A stretch of DNA of 64,000 nt from Streptoverticillium olivoreticuli subsp. olivoreticuli (GCF_003391135.1 NZ_CP031455.1:5874001-5938000); one strand, 5' to 3'; positions 25,931 through 35,351 are shown, counted from the stretch's first letter. Translations and numbers: made by a program. The notes: generated by a model from the letters alone, not told the origin.

Positions 25931-26944
25931 ATGGCCCTCGATCGTCCGCGCGCTCTCTCCGGTATCCAGCCCACCGCAGGTTCGTTCCACCTCGGGAACT
26001 ACCTCGGTGCCGTCCGGCAGTACGTGGCGCTGCAAGACACCCACGACGCCTACTACATGGTCGTCGACCTGCACGCGATCACCGTGCCGCAGGACCCCAA
26101 GGAGCTGCGCGCCAACACCCGCAGCGCCGCCGCCCAGCTGCTGGCCGCGGGTCTCGACCCGGAGCGCTGCACGCTCTTCGTGCAGAGCCATGTGCCCGAG
26201 CACGCCCAGCTCGGCTGGCTGATGAACTGCCTCACCGGCTTCGGCGAGGCGTCGCGGATGACGCAGTTCAAGGACAAGTCGGCGAAGCACGGCGCCGGCC
26301 AGACCACGGTGGGCCTGTTCACCTACCCGATCCTCCAGGTCGCGGACATCCTGCTCTACCAGGCGAACGCGGTTCCGGTGGGTGAGGACCAGCGTCAGCA
26401 CGTCGAGCTCACCCGTGATCTCGCCGAGCGCTTCAACGCTCGTTTCGGTGACACCTTCACCGTGCCCGCCGCGCACATCGTCCGCGAGACGGCGAAGATC
26501 TACGACCTCCAGGACCCGCACGCCAAGATGAGCAAGTCGGCGTCCACCCCCAAGGGCCTGATCAACCTGCTCGACGAGCCCAAGGTCTCCGCGAAGAAGA
26601 TCAAGAGCGCGGTCACCGACACCGACACGGTGATCCGCTTCGACGCCGAGAACAAGCCGGGCGTCAGCAATCTGCTGACCATCTACGCCACGCTCACCGG
26701 CACGGGAATCCCGGAACTGGAGCAGAAGTACGAGGGCAAGGGCTACGGTGCGCTCAAGACCGACCTCGCCGAGGTCATGGTGGAGTGGGTGACCCCGTTC
26801 CGCGCTCGTACGCAGGAATATCTCGACGACCCGGAGACGCTGGACGCGATTTTGGCCAAGGGCGCCGAGAAGGCCCGTGCGGTCGCCGCCGAGACCCTGG
26901 CGCAGGCGTACGACAGGATGGGCTTCCTGCCCGCGAAGCACTGA
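25931..26944 (+). CDS. trpS: tryptophanyl-tRNA synthetase
   Basis: A 337-residue class I aminoacyl-tRNA synthetase that charges tRNA-Trp. The HIGH-equivalent is in GIQPTAGSFHLGNYLGA and the KMSKS loop is AKMSKSAST. The QVADILLYQANAVPVGEDQRQHVELTRD segment holds tryptophan-specific residues. The ATG at 25931 (MALDRPRALSG) is preferred; a GTG six bases upstream is an alternative. It is divergent from the aminotransferase gene. A terminator hairpin follows. Many Streptomyces have a second, resistant TrpRS; this one looks like the housekeeping type, but sequence alone does not prove it. Confidence 0.96.
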   Translation: MALDRPRALSGIQPTAGSFHLGNYLGAVRQYVALQDTHDAYYMVVDLHAITVPQDPKELRANTRSAAAQLLAAGLDPERCTLFVQSHVPEHAQLGWLMNCLTGFGEASRMTQFKDKSAKHGAGQTTVGLFTYPILQVADILLYQANAVPVGEDQRQHVELTRDLAERFNARFGDTFTVPAAHIVRETAKIYDLQDPHAKMSKSASTPKGLINLLDEPKVSAKKIKSAVTDTDTVIRFDAENKPGVSNLLTIYATLTGTGIPELEQKYEGKGYGALKTDLAEVMVEWVTPFRARTQEYLDDPETLDAILAKGAEKARAVAAETLAQAYDRMGFLPAKH

Positions 26945-27001
26945 GCACGGCGAGCACGCAGCAGGCATCGATCAAGCGCCGAGCGGACCGGTGGCGGCCG
27001 G

Positions 27002-27036
27002 CCGCGCGCCCGGGACCATGTGCCCCGGGCGCGCGG
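27002..27036 (+). terminator. terminator after trpS
   Basis: Perfect inverted repeat with 13-base arms (27002-27014 and 27024-27036) and a nine-base loop. Confidence 0.85.
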
Positions 27037-27117
27037 GACCAGGAAACCTGGCACCAGGGGCGGCCCAGCCGTCACACTGGCCACGGGGACACACAGGCGC
27101 ACAGGAGGGAGAACGCA

Positions 27118-27702
27118 ATGGGGACCGTAACGCTCGGCGTTTCGATCGCGGTCCCGGAGCCGTACGGCAGCTTCCTCCAGAAGCGCCGCGAGGGCTTCGG
27201 GGACCCGCACGCGCACGGCATCCCCACACACGTGACCCTGCTGCCGCCCACCGAGGTCGACGCCTCGTCCCTGCCCGCCATCGAGCGGCACCTCGCCGAC
27301 GTCGCGGCCCTCGGCCGCCCCTTCCGGATGCGCCTGTCCGGCACCGGCACGTTCCGCCCCCTGTCGCCGGTCGTCTACGTCAACGTGGTCGAGGGCTCCT
27401 CCTCCTGCGCCTGGCTCCAGAAGCGCATCCGCGACGGGTCCGGCCCGGTCGCGCGCGAGCTCCAGTTCCCCTACCACCCGCACGTGACCATCGCCCACGG
27501 CATCGCCGAGGAGGCGATGGACCGGGCGTACGCGGAGCTGTCGGAGTTCGAGGCGGCCTGGACGATCACGGGCTTCGCGCTGTACGAACAGGGTGACGAC
27601 GCGGTGTGGCGCCTGGAGCGGGAGTACCCCTTCGGTGAGGGCGCGGAATCGTCCGTCCCCAGCCAGTCGGACGTGGCCCGCCCCCCGGCGCCTTCGCGCT
27701 AG
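27118..27702 (+). CDS. 2'-5' RNA ligase-family (2H phosphoesterase) protein
   Basis: A 194-residue protein of the 2H superfamily. The two defining motifs are present: HVTLLPP (about 41) and HVTIAHG (about 122). Members act on cyclic phosphates or 2'-5' linkages of RNA; the substrate here is unknown. It has an excellent AGGAGGGAG site before the ATG. It stands between trpS and the YihY gene, the same order I recall for the S. coelicolor SCO4849/4850 area. Confidence 0.9.
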   Translation: MGTVTLGVSIAVPEPYGSFLQKRREGFGDPHAHGIPTHVTLLPPTEVDASSLPAIERHLADVAALGRPFRMRLSGTGTFRPLSPVVYVNVVEGSSSCAWLQKRIRDGSGPVARELQFPYHPHVTIAHGIAEEAMDRAYAELSEFEAAWTITGFALYEQGDDAVWRLEREYPFGEGAESSVPSQSDVARPPAPSR

Positions 27703-27703
27703 C

Positions 27704-27722
27704 CGGGCCGGAAACCGGCCCG
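27704..27722 (+). terminator. terminator after the RNA ligase-like gene
   Basis: CGGGCCGG-AAA-CCGGCCCG, eight-base perfect arms and a three-base loop, one base after the stop codon. Confidence 0.75.
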
Positions 27723-27765
27723 TGAGGGCACCTCCCCGGAGGATTCGGGGTGCTCCGGAGTGGCA

Positions 27766-28620
27766 ATGTGTGGGTCCATGCAATGGCTGACCCGACTGCC
27801 CTGGATCGGGCCCCTGATCGCCCGGCTCATGCGCACCCACGCATGGCGTTCCTACGAGACCCTCGACCGGGTGAAGTGGAGCCGCCTGGCCGCCGCGATC
27901 ACCTTCACCAGCTTCCTGTCCCTCTTCCCGCTGATCACCGTCGGCGCGGCCATCGGCGCCGCCATACTCAGCACCCAGCGGATGCAGGAGCTCGAACGCA
28001 AGCTCGCCGAGCAGGTGCCCGGAATCTCCGGCAAGCTCGACCTCAGCACCCTCGTGGACAACGCGGGCACCATCGGTGTCGTCGCCGGCGCCGCACTGCT
28101 CTTCACCGGCCTGGGCTGGATCGGCTCCCTGCGCGAGTGCCTGCGCGCCGTCTGGGAGTACGAGGAGAGCCCCGGCAACCCGGTCCTGCTGCGGCTGAAG
28201 GACGCGGCCGTGCTGCTGGGCCTGGGAGGGGTCGCCCTGGTCTCGCTGGGCTGCTCCACGTTCGCCACGTCGGCCGTGGGGTGGGTCGTCGAGAAGGCCG
28301 GGCTGCAGGGCGTCGGCGGCCTGCTCACGGCGGCGGGCTTCTGCATCGCCGTGCTCGCCGACCTCCTGCTGATGATCTACGTGCTGTCGCGCCTGCCGGG
28401 CGTCCATCCGGACCGGTGGCGGCTCGTGCAGGGCGCGCTGATCGGCGCGATCGGCTTCGAACTCCTCAAGCTGCTGCTGAGCGGCTATCTCCAGGGCGTC
28501 GCGGCCAAGAGCATGTACGGCGCGTTCGGCGCCCCGGTGGCGCTGCTCCTCTGGATCAACTTCACGGCGAAGCTGATGCTCTTCTGCGCGGCGTGGACGG
28601 CGACGCCGCCCTCAAGCGCG
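27766..28620 (+). CDS. YihY/BrkB-family membrane protein, 3' end unclear
   Basis: YihY-type inner-membrane protein with about six helices. It starts near LTRLPWIGPLIARLMRTHAW and contains AAAITFTSFLSLFPLITVGAAIG and GAPVALLLWINFTAKLMLFCAAW, which is the normal end of the family fold. No stop codon follows: the frame stays open for another 410 codons antisense to the convergent DD-carboxypeptidase gene, to 29853. I therefore end the supported part at 28620. A lost stop by frameshift, a sequencing error, or a real antisense extension are all possible; a shift to the second frame would stop at 28673. The start may be 27766 (GGAG five bases upstream) or 27778. Confidence 0.75.
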
Positions 28621-29865
28621 TCAGCGCTTCTTGCGCACCAGGTCGGGGAGCGGGTGGCGGCGGTGGACGATGAACCCCGCCACCGCCAGCGCGGCGAGAG
28701 CGCCGCCCGCGATGCCCACCGCCGTCCACATGCCGCCGCCGGACCCGGCGACCGACGCCTGCGTGCGGTCCGCGGACGGCCGGCCCGACCCGTCGCCGGA
28801 CTTGCCCGCCGTGCCCTTGGGCGGGACGAGCATGCCGACCGGCTTGACGTGCCCGGCCGCCTCGAAGCCCCAGTCGAGGAGCTTCGCGGTCTCGGTGTAG
28901 ACCTCGTACTGCTCGCTCTTCTCGGGGTTCATGACGGTCACCAGCAGCTTGCGGCCGTCGTGCTGGGCGACGCCGGTGAACGTGTTGCCCGCGTTCGTGG
29001 TGGAGCCGTTCTTCACGCCGGCCATGCCCTTGTACGCGGGTACACCCTGTCCGGTGAGGAGCCGGTTGGTGTTGACGATCGTGGACGACGTGCGCTTCTC
29101 GCCCTTCTTCTCCTCGTCCGGGAACTGCGCGGTCACCGTCGAGCAGTACTCCCGGAAGTCCGCCTTCTGGAGGCCGGAGCGGGCGAAGAGCGTCAGGTCG
29201 TACGCGCTGGAGACCTGGCCCTCCTCGTCGTAGCCGTCGGGGCTGACGACGTGGGTGTCGGCGGCCTGGAGTTCGTCCGCGTGGGCCTGCATGTCCTTGA
29301 CGGTCTGGGGGATGCCGCCGTTCATCGTGGCCAGCGTCCGCACCGCGTCGTTGCCGGAGCGCAGGAAGACGCCGAGCCACAGGTCGTGGACGGTGTAGGA
29401 GGAGCCCTCGTGGAGGCCGACGGCGCTGCTGCCCGCGCCCATGCCCTCCAGGTCGGTGGGCACCACCTTGTGGACCTTGTCGCGGGGGAGCTTCGGCAGC
29501 ACCGTGTCGGCGAAGAGCATCTTCAGGGTGGAGGCCGGGGGCAGTCGCCAGTGCGCGTTGTTCGCGGCGAGGATCTCGCCGGACTCGGCGTCGGCGACCA
29601 GCCAGGAGCGGCCGCTGAGGCCCTGGGGCAGCTGCGGCGCGCCCGGACCCAGCTGCACCTGGGGACCGGGCCTGCCGAGCAGTTCGCCGCCCACCGTGGA
29701 CATCCGGGGAGGCGGGGTCTTGGGGGCGCCCTTGCCGTCGGCCGGGTTGTCGGCGACGGCGGGAGCGGCGGTCATCAGCGGGAGGAGCAACGAGGCGGCA
29801 GCCGCGAGGGCGGCGCGGTAGCGGCGCGTCGCGGCGTACCGCGGGGGGTGTGATGTCGTCGGCAC
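28621..29865 (-). CDS. D-alanyl-D-alanine carboxypeptidase (S11)
   Basis: A 414-residue penicillin-binding DD-carboxypeptidase that trims peptidoglycan stem peptides outside the membrane. It has a signal sequence (about 15-38) and the three active-site motifs: S112-T-L-K115, S170-G-N172, and KNG at 285-287 in place of the usual KTG. A C-terminal membrane helix (about 380-400) and basic tail HRRHPLPDLVRKKR anchor it. KNG variants are seen in actinobacterial members. The GTG at 29865 gives a proper signal peptide; its ribosome site is weak. It is convergent with, and touches, the YihY gene. Confidence 0.92.
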   Translation of the reverse strand: MPTTSHPPRYAATRRYRAALAAAASLLLPLMTAAPAVADNPADGKGAPKTPPPRMSTVGGELLGRPGPQVQLGPGAPQLPQGLSGRSWLVADAESGEILAANNAHWRLPPASTLKMLFADTVLPKLPRDKVHKVVPTDLEGMGAGSSAVGLHEGSSYTVHDLWLGVFLRSGNDAVRTLATMNGGIPQTVKDMQAHADELQAADTHVVSPDGYDEEGQVSSAYDLTLFARSGLQKADFREYCSTVTAQFPDEEKKGEKRTSSTIVNTNRLLTGQGVPAYKGMAGVKNGSTTNAGNTFTGVAQHDGRKLLVTVMNPEKSEQYEVYTETAKLLDWGFEAAGHVKPVGMLVPPKGTAGKSGDGSGRPSADRTQASVAGSGGGMWTAVGIAGGALAALAVAGFIVHRRHPLPDLVRKKR

Positions 29866-29977
29866 GTCCGTGAACGTACCCCGCCGCCCGTGGCCTGTGG
29901 ATGGTGCCTCACCGGTGCGGGTGCCGCCCGGGGACCCGATAGGGGGAGTCGAGGCGGCCGAACGCATACTGAAACGC

Positions 29978-30265
29978 ATGCTGAGTTCTTCCCGGGAGAC
30001 CACCGGCGCCTCTCCCGCCCCCGCCGTCCTCTCCCGTCGCGTGTCCTGGTTCCTGCTCGCCTTCGGCGCGTGGTCTTGGGTCATCTGGATCACCTTCGCG
30101 AAGAATCTGTGGAAGGACGGCAGCGGGCTCGCCTTCGACGACGCGGGTGACCCGACCACGTACTTCTGGGTGCATCTCCTGCTCGCGATCACCTCGTTTC
30201 TCCTGGGGACGGTTGTAGGGGTCATCGGGTTGCGCGGGGTGCGGGCGTTGCGGCGCACCTCATAG
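29978..30265 (+). CDS. SCO4848-type small membrane protein
   Basis: A 95-residue protein with two hydrophobic helices (VSWFLLAFGAWSWVIWITF at about 22-40 and LLLAITSFLLGTVVGVIGL at about 68-86) joined by a polar loop with KNLWKDGSGLAF. It matches what I recall of the SCO4848 family, always near the DD-carboxypeptidase and YihY genes. Its function is unknown. It is divergent from the carboxypeptidase. Confidence 0.78.
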   Translation: MLSSSRETTGASPAPAVLSRRVSWFLLAFGAWSWVIWITFAKNLWKDGSGLAFDDAGDPTTYFWVHLLLAITSFLLGTVVGVIGLRGVRALRRTS

Positions 30266-30346
30266 CGGGATGATTCCGGCCACCTCCTCCGGCCGGTGCC
30301 GATCACTTGGCCGATTCCCGGGACGTACGGGCGCTCGTGTGTTTGG

Positions 30347-30360
30347 GTGATGCGCATCAC
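30347..30360 (+). promoter_or_regulatory. 14-base perfect palindrome upstream of the solute-binding lipoprotein gene
   Basis: GTGATGCGCATCAC is its own reverse complement and ends 20 bases before the ATG of the next gene. The position suits a repressor operator over the promoter or leader. No adjacent regulator is seen. Confidence 0.45.
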
Positions 30361-30380
30361 GGGCGGAGGGGGCGTGGGGG

Positions 30381-31943
30381 ATGCGTGCTGGCCGGTTACG
30401 GACGGGTGCGGCGGCGGCCGCGGGAGCGGTGCTGCTGACGGCGGTGGCGGCCGGCTGCGGGCTGGTGTCACCGGGCGACGGGGACCGGGGCCCGATCACG
30501 GTCGGCACGACCGACACGGTCACCGCGCTGGACCCGGCGGGCGCCTATGACGTGGGCTCCTGGGCGCTGTTCGGCAACCTCTACCAGTCACTGCTGACCT
30601 TCACGCCCGGCTCCACCACCCCGGTGCCGGACGCGGCGAGCCGCTGCGGCTTCCGGGGCCGGAGCCTGCAGACGTACGTGTGCACCCTGCGCGACGGGCT
30701 GAAGTTCGGCAACGGGAACGAACTGACGGCGAAGGACGTGAAGTTCTCCTTCGACCGGATCCGGCGCATCCACGCCGAGCAGGGCCCCTCGGCGCTGCTG
30801 GCGACGCTGGACGCGGTGGAGACGGCCGGGGCGACGGTGACCTTCCGGCTGAAGGCGCCGGACGCCACCTTCCCGTTCAAGATCGCCACGGGTGCCGGGT
30901 CGATCGTGGACTCCACGCTCTATCCCGCGGACGCCCTGCGGCCGGGGGCGGAGGCCGACGGCTCGGGCCCGTACGTCCTCAAGAGCTACCGGCCGGGGGT
31001 GCGCGCCGAGCTGAGGCCCGCCAAGCACTACCAGGGCGCGGTCAAGCCCAAGGGCAACGCCGTCGACGTGCGCTACTTCGCGGGGCCCGCGAAGCTGAGC
31101 GAGGCGTGGAAGCGGCGGGGCATCGAGGTCGCGGGCCGCCAGCTGCCACCGGCGGACATCGCCCGGCAGTCGCCGTCGGACTCCAGCGCCAAGCTGATGG
31201 AGTCCTCGGGCTCGGTGGCCCGCTCGCTGGTCTTCAACCTGCGGGACGGCTCGCCGGTGCGGCAGGCCGCGGTGCGCAGGGCGATCGCCGCGGTCGTCGA
31301 CCGCGAGGCCCTCGCGCGCGACGTCCACCTGCGCACCGTCGAGCCGCTGTACGCGCTCATCCCGCAGGGCCTCACCGGCCACAGCACGTCCTTCTTCGAC
31401 GCCTACCCGGCGCCCGACCCGGAGAAGGCCCGGACCCTGCTGAGCCAGGCGGGCATCACCGAGCCGGTGCGCTTCGGCCTCGCCTATTCGCAGGGGGCCG
31501 CCACCGACGAGGAGGCGGCCCTGCTGAAGAAGCAGCTGGAGGCCACCGGGCTGTTCAAGGTGACCACCAAGCACGTGGAGTGGACGGAGTTCCTGGCGGG
31601 CTACGCCCGCGGCGCCTACGACACCTACTGCGTCAGCTGGCTCGCGGACTTCCCCGACCCGGACACCTTCACCACCTCCGTCGTCGGCAAGGACTCCGCC
31701 CTGCACTCCGGCTACACCAGCGCCCGCGTCGAACGGCTCATCCGCGGCACCCAGCAGGAGGAACAGCGCATCCGCACGTCCGACGACTTCCGCGCCATCC
31801 AGAAGATCATCGCGGAGGACGTACCGCTGGTGCCGCTGTGGCAGAAGAAGGAATACGTCCTGGGCGACGCCGACATCTCGGGCACGGAATACCTCTCGGA
31901 CGGCACGGGCACCTGGCGCCTGTGGCAACTCGACCGCATCTGA
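30381..31943 (+). CDS. family 5 solute-binding lipoprotein (peptide/nickel type)
   Basis: A 520-residue extracellular substrate-binding protein of the OppA/DppA type. The signal peptide ends in the lipobox VAAGC (about C26). The domain starts DTVTALDPAGAYDVGSWALF and includes LRDGLKFGNGNELTAKDVKFSFDRI, a family signature. No permease or ATPase gene is next to it, so it either feeds an importer encoded elsewhere or acts alone. GGGGG precedes the ATG. A perfect palindrome lies just upstream. Confidence 0.88.
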   Translation: MRAGRLRTGAAAAAGAVLLTAVAAGCGLVSPGDGDRGPITVGTTDTVTALDPAGAYDVGSWALFGNLYQSLLTFTPGSTTPVPDAASRCGFRGRSLQTYVCTLRDGLKFGNGNELTAKDVKFSFDRIRRIHAEQGPSALLATLDAVETAGATVTFRLKAPDATFPFKIATGAGSIVDSTLYPADALRPGAEADGSGPYVLKSYRPGVRAELRPAKHYQGAVKPKGNAVDVRYFAGPAKLSEAWKRRGIEVAGRQLPPADIARQSPSDSSAKLMESSGSVARSLVFNLRDGSPVRQAAVRRAIAAVVDREALARDVHLRTVEPLYALIPQGLTGHSTSFFDAYPAPDPEKARTLLSQAGITEPVRFGLAYSQGAATDEEAALLKKQLEATGLFKVTTKHVEWTEFLAGYARGAYDTYCVSWLADFPDPDTFTTSVVGKDSALHSGYTSARVERLIRGTQQEEQRIRTSDDFRAIQKIIAEDVPLVPLWQKKEYVLGDADISGTEYLSDGTGTWRLWQLDRI

Positions 31944-31962
31944 TCCCGGGCGGCGGGCGGGC

Positions 31963-32745
31963 TCAGAGGCCGTGGCGGGAGAGGAAGTCCAGGATGAGCT
32001 TGGACCACTGGTCGGGGCGTTCGGCCATGGTTATGTGGCCCGTGTCGAGTTCGGCGTACTCCGCGCCCGGGATGCCGTCGGCCAGGATCCGGGAGTTGTC
32101 GGGCGAGACCAGGGTGTCCTGCAGGGTGGCGATGACCAGGGTGGGCACGGAGATGCCCGCGAGGTCGCCCGTGGTGTCCGTCGTCTGCACCACGGCCGCC
32201 TGCTCGGCGGCACCGGCCGGGACGCCCTTGATCAGCAGGTTGTAGAAGGCCGGGAGCTGGTACTCGGGCATGGCGTTGAAGAAACCCGGGCTGAAGCCGC
32301 TCAGCGCGGTGAACCGCGCGAAGGCCTCCAGGTCGCCGTCCGCAAGCAGCTTCTGCCACAGGTCGAGGGAGGCCAGCAACCGGTTGTCGGCCTTGGCCAG
32401 ACCCGCCGTCAGCACCAGCCCCCGCACCCGCTCGGGATGCCGGGCCGCGAGCCGTACGGACACCAGGGTGCCCATCGAGTAGCCGATCACGGTGAAGGTG
32501 TCGAGCCCGGCCGCGTCGGCCTGCGCGACGAGCGCGTCGGCCAGCAGGTCGGCCGTCAGGACGTCCGCGCGCGGGGAGGCACCGGAGCCGGGGAAGTCGG
32601 GCGCCACCACGGTGTGGTGCGCGACGAGGGAGGGGATCAGCGTCGTGAAATTGCCCGCGACGCTGCCGCCCGCGCCGTGCGCGAGCAGCACGCCGGGGCC
32701 GGAGCCGCGGACCGTGGCGGACAGGGATATCGGAAGCTGTGTCAT
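31963..32745 (-). CDS. alpha/beta hydrolase
   Basis: A 260-residue soluble hydrolase without signal peptide. The catalytic triad is S90 in GYSMG, D210 in ATLQDTLVSP and H237 in DTGHITM; the oxyanion loop is HGAGGS (23-28). The natural substrate cannot be told from sequence. The gene is convergent with the solute-binding protein gene and lies downstream of the sdh operon, from which a terminator hairpin separates it. Confidence 0.88.
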   Translation of the reverse strand: MTQLPISLSATVRGSGPGVLLAHGAGGSVAGNFTTLIPSLVAHHTVVAPDFPGSGASPRADVLTADLLADALVAQADAAGLDTFTVIGYSMGTLVSVRLAARHPERVRGLVLTAGLAKADNRLLASLDLWQKLLADGDLEAFARFTALSGFSPGFFNAMPEYQLPAFYNLLIKGVPAGAAEQAAVVQTTDTTGDLAGISVPTLVIATLQDTLVSPDNSRILADGIPGAEYAELDTGHITMAERPDQWSKLILDFLSRHGL

Positions 32746-32778
32746 GCCGTCGAGCCTGTCATGTGACGCACCGTCAAC

Positions 32779-32818
32779 GCATGAGGCCCCGCTCCCTCGC
32801 GGGGGCGGGGCCTCATGC
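32779..32818 (-). terminator. terminator after sdhB
   Basis: Inverted repeat with 14-base arms (32779-32792 and 32805-32818) and a 12-base loop between sdhB and the hydrolase gene. Confidence 0.85.
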
Positions 32819-32835
32819 GCGGCTGCGACCGGGGA

Positions 32836-33597
32836 TCAGTAGCGGCGCGTGATCAGCGCGCGCTTGACCTCCTGGATCGCCTTGGTGACCTCGATGCCAC
32901 GGGGGCACGCGTCGGTGCAGTTGAACGTCGTGCGGCAGCGCCACACGCCGTCCTTGTCGTTCAGGATCTCCAGCCGCTGCTCGCCGGCCTCGTCACGCGA
33001 GTCGAAGATGAAGCGGTGGGCGTTGACGATGGCCGCCGGGCCGAAGTACTGCCCGTCGTTCCAGAACACCGGGCAGGACGACGTGCACGCGGCGCACAGG
33101 ATGCACTTGGTGGTGTCGTCGAACCGCTCGCGGTCCTCGGCCGTCTGCAGGCGCTCGCGCGTCGGCTCGTTCCCCTTGGTGATGAGGAACGGCATGACGT
33201 CGCGGTACGCCTGGAAGAACGGGTCCATGTCGACCACGAGGTCCTTCAGGACCGTGAGGCCCTTGATGGGCTCGACCGTGATCGGCTTGCTCGGGTTGAG
33301 GTCCTTGATCAGCGTCTTGCACGCCAGGCGGTTCTTGCCGTTGATGCGCATCGCGTCGGAGCCGCAGATGCCGTGCGCGCAGGAACGCCGGAACGTCAGC
33401 GAGCCGTCCTGGTCCCACTTGATCTTGTGGAGGCCGTCGAGGACCCGCTCCTTGGGGTCGATCTCCAGCTGGAAGTCCTGCCAGCTCGCCTCGGCCGCGA
33501 CCTCCGGGTTGAACCGGCGGACCCGGAAGGTGACCGTGATGAGGTGCGAGGTGGTGGAGTCCGCCTCGAGCTTGTCCAGGGTCGTCGGGGTTGCCAT
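32836..33597 (-). CDS. sdhB: succinate dehydrogenase iron-sulfur subunit
   Basis: A 253-residue electron-transfer subunit of complex II. The [2Fe-2S] cluster cysteines are in SCAHGICGS (C73, C78) and LACKT (C93). The C-terminal clusters are in CILCAACTSSCPVFW and CRTTFNCTDACPRGI. Its ATG overlaps the sdhA stop by one base (TGATG). It is the last gene of sdhCDAB, and a terminator follows. Confidence 0.97.
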   Translation of the reverse strand: MATPTTLDKLEADSTTSHLITVTFRVRRFNPEVAAEASWQDFQLEIDPKERVLDGLHKIKWDQDGSLTFRRSCAHGICGSDAMRINGKNRLACKTLIKDLNPSKPITVEPIKGLTVLKDLVVDMDPFFQAYRDVMPFLITKGNEPTRERLQTAEDRERFDDTTKCILCAACTSSCPVFWNDGQYFGPAAIVNAHRFIFDSRDEAGEQRLEILNDKDGVWRCRTTFNCTDACPRGIEVTKAIQEVKRALITRRY

Positions 33598-35351
33598 CAG
33601 TACTTACGCTCCATCGGCTGGTAGCGGGTCTGCACTACCGGCTTGTAGTCGAGGCGGATCGAGTCCTTGCCGTCCTTGCCGACCTCGCGGTACGCCATGG
33701 TGTGGCGCATGAAGTTGACGTCGTCGCGGTTCGGGTAGTCCTCGCGGTAGTGACCGCCGCGGGACTCCTTGCGCGCGAGCGCGGACACGGCCATCACCTC
33801 GGCCAGGTCGAGCAGGTTGCCCAGCTCGATGGCCTCCAGCAGGTCGGTGTTGAAGCGCTTGCCCTTGTCCTGGACGGACACGTTCTTGTAGCGCTCGCGC
33901 AGCTCGGCGATCTTCTCGACGGCCGTCTTGATGGTCTGCTCGGTGCGGAAGACCATGACGTTGGCGTCCATGGTCTCCTGGAGCTCCTTGCGGATCTCCG
34001 CGACCCGCTCGTTGCCCGTGGACTCGCGCAGCCTCTCGACCTGGTCGACGACGAGCTGCGCCGGGTTCTCCGGCAGCTCGACGAAGTCGGAGCGGTGCGC
34101 GTACTCCGCGGCGGCGATGCCGGCCCGCTTGCCGAAGACGTTGATGTCCAGCAGCGAGTTGGTGCCCAGGCGGTTGGCGCCGTGCACGGAGACGCAGGCG
34201 ACCTCGCCGGCGGCGTACAGACCCGGCACGACGGTGTCGTTGTCGGAGAGCACCTCGCCCGCGACGTTGGTCGGGATGCCGCCCATGGCGTAGTGCGCGG
34301 TGGGCTGGATCGGGATCGGGTCCGTGTAGGGCTCGATGCCGAGGTAGGTCCGCGCGAACTCGGTGATGTCCGGGAGCTTGGCGTCGAGCTGCTCCGGCGG
34401 CAGGTGGGTGAGGTCGAGGTAGACGTGGTCGCCCTCGGGACCGCAGCCGCGGCCCTCGCGGATCTCCGTGTAGATGGAGCGCGAGACGACGTCACGGGAC
34501 GCGAGGTCCTTCATGACCGGCGCGTACTTCTCCATGAAGCGCTCGCCGTCCTTGTTGCGGAGGATGCCGCCCTCACCGCGGGCGCCCTCCGTCAGCAGGA
34601 TGCCCATGCGCCAGATGCCCGTCGGGTGGAACTGGAAGAACTCCATGTCCTCAAGCGGCAGGCCGCGGCGGTAGCAGGCCGCCTGGCCGTCACCCGTGAG
34701 GGTGTGCGCGTTGGAGGTCACCTTGAAGAACTTGCCGGTGCCGCCGGAGGCGTAGATGACCGACTTCGCCTGGAAGACGTGGATCTCGCCGGTGGCCAGC
34801 TCGAAGGCGACCACACCGGCCGACTTCTTGACGCCGTCGACCTCGGTGATCAGCTGGTCCAGGACGTAGAACTCGTTGAAGAACTCCACACCCTCCTTGA
34901 CGCAGTTCTGGTACAGCGTCTGGAGGATCATGTGGCCGGTGCGGTCCGCGGCGTAGCAGGACCGGCGGACCGGGGCCTCGCCGTGGTTGCGGCTGTGCCC
35001 GCCGAAGCGGCGCTGGTCGATGGTGCCGTCCGGGGTGCGGTTGAACGGCAGGCCCATCTTCTCCAGGTCGAGGACCGCGTCGATGGCCTCCTTCGCCAGG
35101 ATCTCGGCGGCGTCCTGGTCGACCAGGTAGTCGCCGCCCTTGATCGTGTCGAAGGTGTGCCACTCCCAGTTGTCCTCCTCGACGTTCGCGAGGGCGGCGG
35201 CCATGCCGCCCTGGGCGGCGCCGGTGTGGGAGCGGGTGGGGTAGAGCTTCGTCAGCACCGCGGTGCGGCTGCGCTTGGTCGACTCGATGGCCGCGCGCAT
35301 GCCGGCGCCACCCGCGCCGACGATGACGGTGTCGTACTTGTGGATCTTCAT
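33597..35351 (-). CDS. sdhA: succinate dehydrogenase flavoprotein subunit
   Basis: A 584-residue catalytic subunit that oxidises succinate to fumarate. The FAD-binding motif VIVGAGGAGMRA (9-20) and the covalent-FAD histidine H42 in RSHTGAAQGG are present. Active-site segments RRFGGHSRNHGEAPVRR and FQFHPTGIW are intact. The start at ATG 35351 matches the family; a longer frame upstream is not homologous. It sits between sdhD and sdhB in a four-gene operon. Confidence 0.97.
   Translation of the reverse strand: MKIHKYDTVIVGAGGAGMRAAIESTKRSRTAVLTKLYPTRSHTGAAQGGMAAALANVEEDNWEWHTFDTIKGGDYLVDQDAAEILAKEAIDAVLDLEKMGLPFNRTPDGTIDQRRFGGHSRNHGEAPVRRSCYAADRTGHMILQTLYQNCVKEGVEFFNEFYVLDQLITEVDGVKKSAGVVAFELATGEIHVFQAKSVIYASGGTGKFFKVTSNAHTLTGDGQAACYRRGLPLEDMEFFQFHPTGIWRMGILLTEGARGEGGILRNKDGERFMEKYAPVMKDLASRDVVSRSIYTEIREGRGCGPEGDHVYLDLTHLPPEQLDAKLPDITEFARTYLGIEPYTDPIPIQPTAHYAMGGIPTNVAGEVLSDNDTVVPGLYAAGEVACVSVHGANRLGTNSLLDINVFGKRAGIAAAEYAHRSDFVELPENPAQLVVDQVERLRESTGNERVAEIRKELQETMDANVMVFRTEQTIKTAVEKIAELRERYKNVSVQDKGKRFNTDLLEAIELGNLLDLAEVMAVSALARKESRGGHYREDYPNRDDVNFMRHTMAYREVGKDGKDSIRLDYKPVVQTRYQPMERKY

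Noticed and set aside
28621..29853. A 697-residue YihY fusion protein
   Set aside because: The extra part is the antisense of a clear DD-carboxypeptidase gene and has low-complexity shadow composition. It is kept as a finding, not as a gene end.
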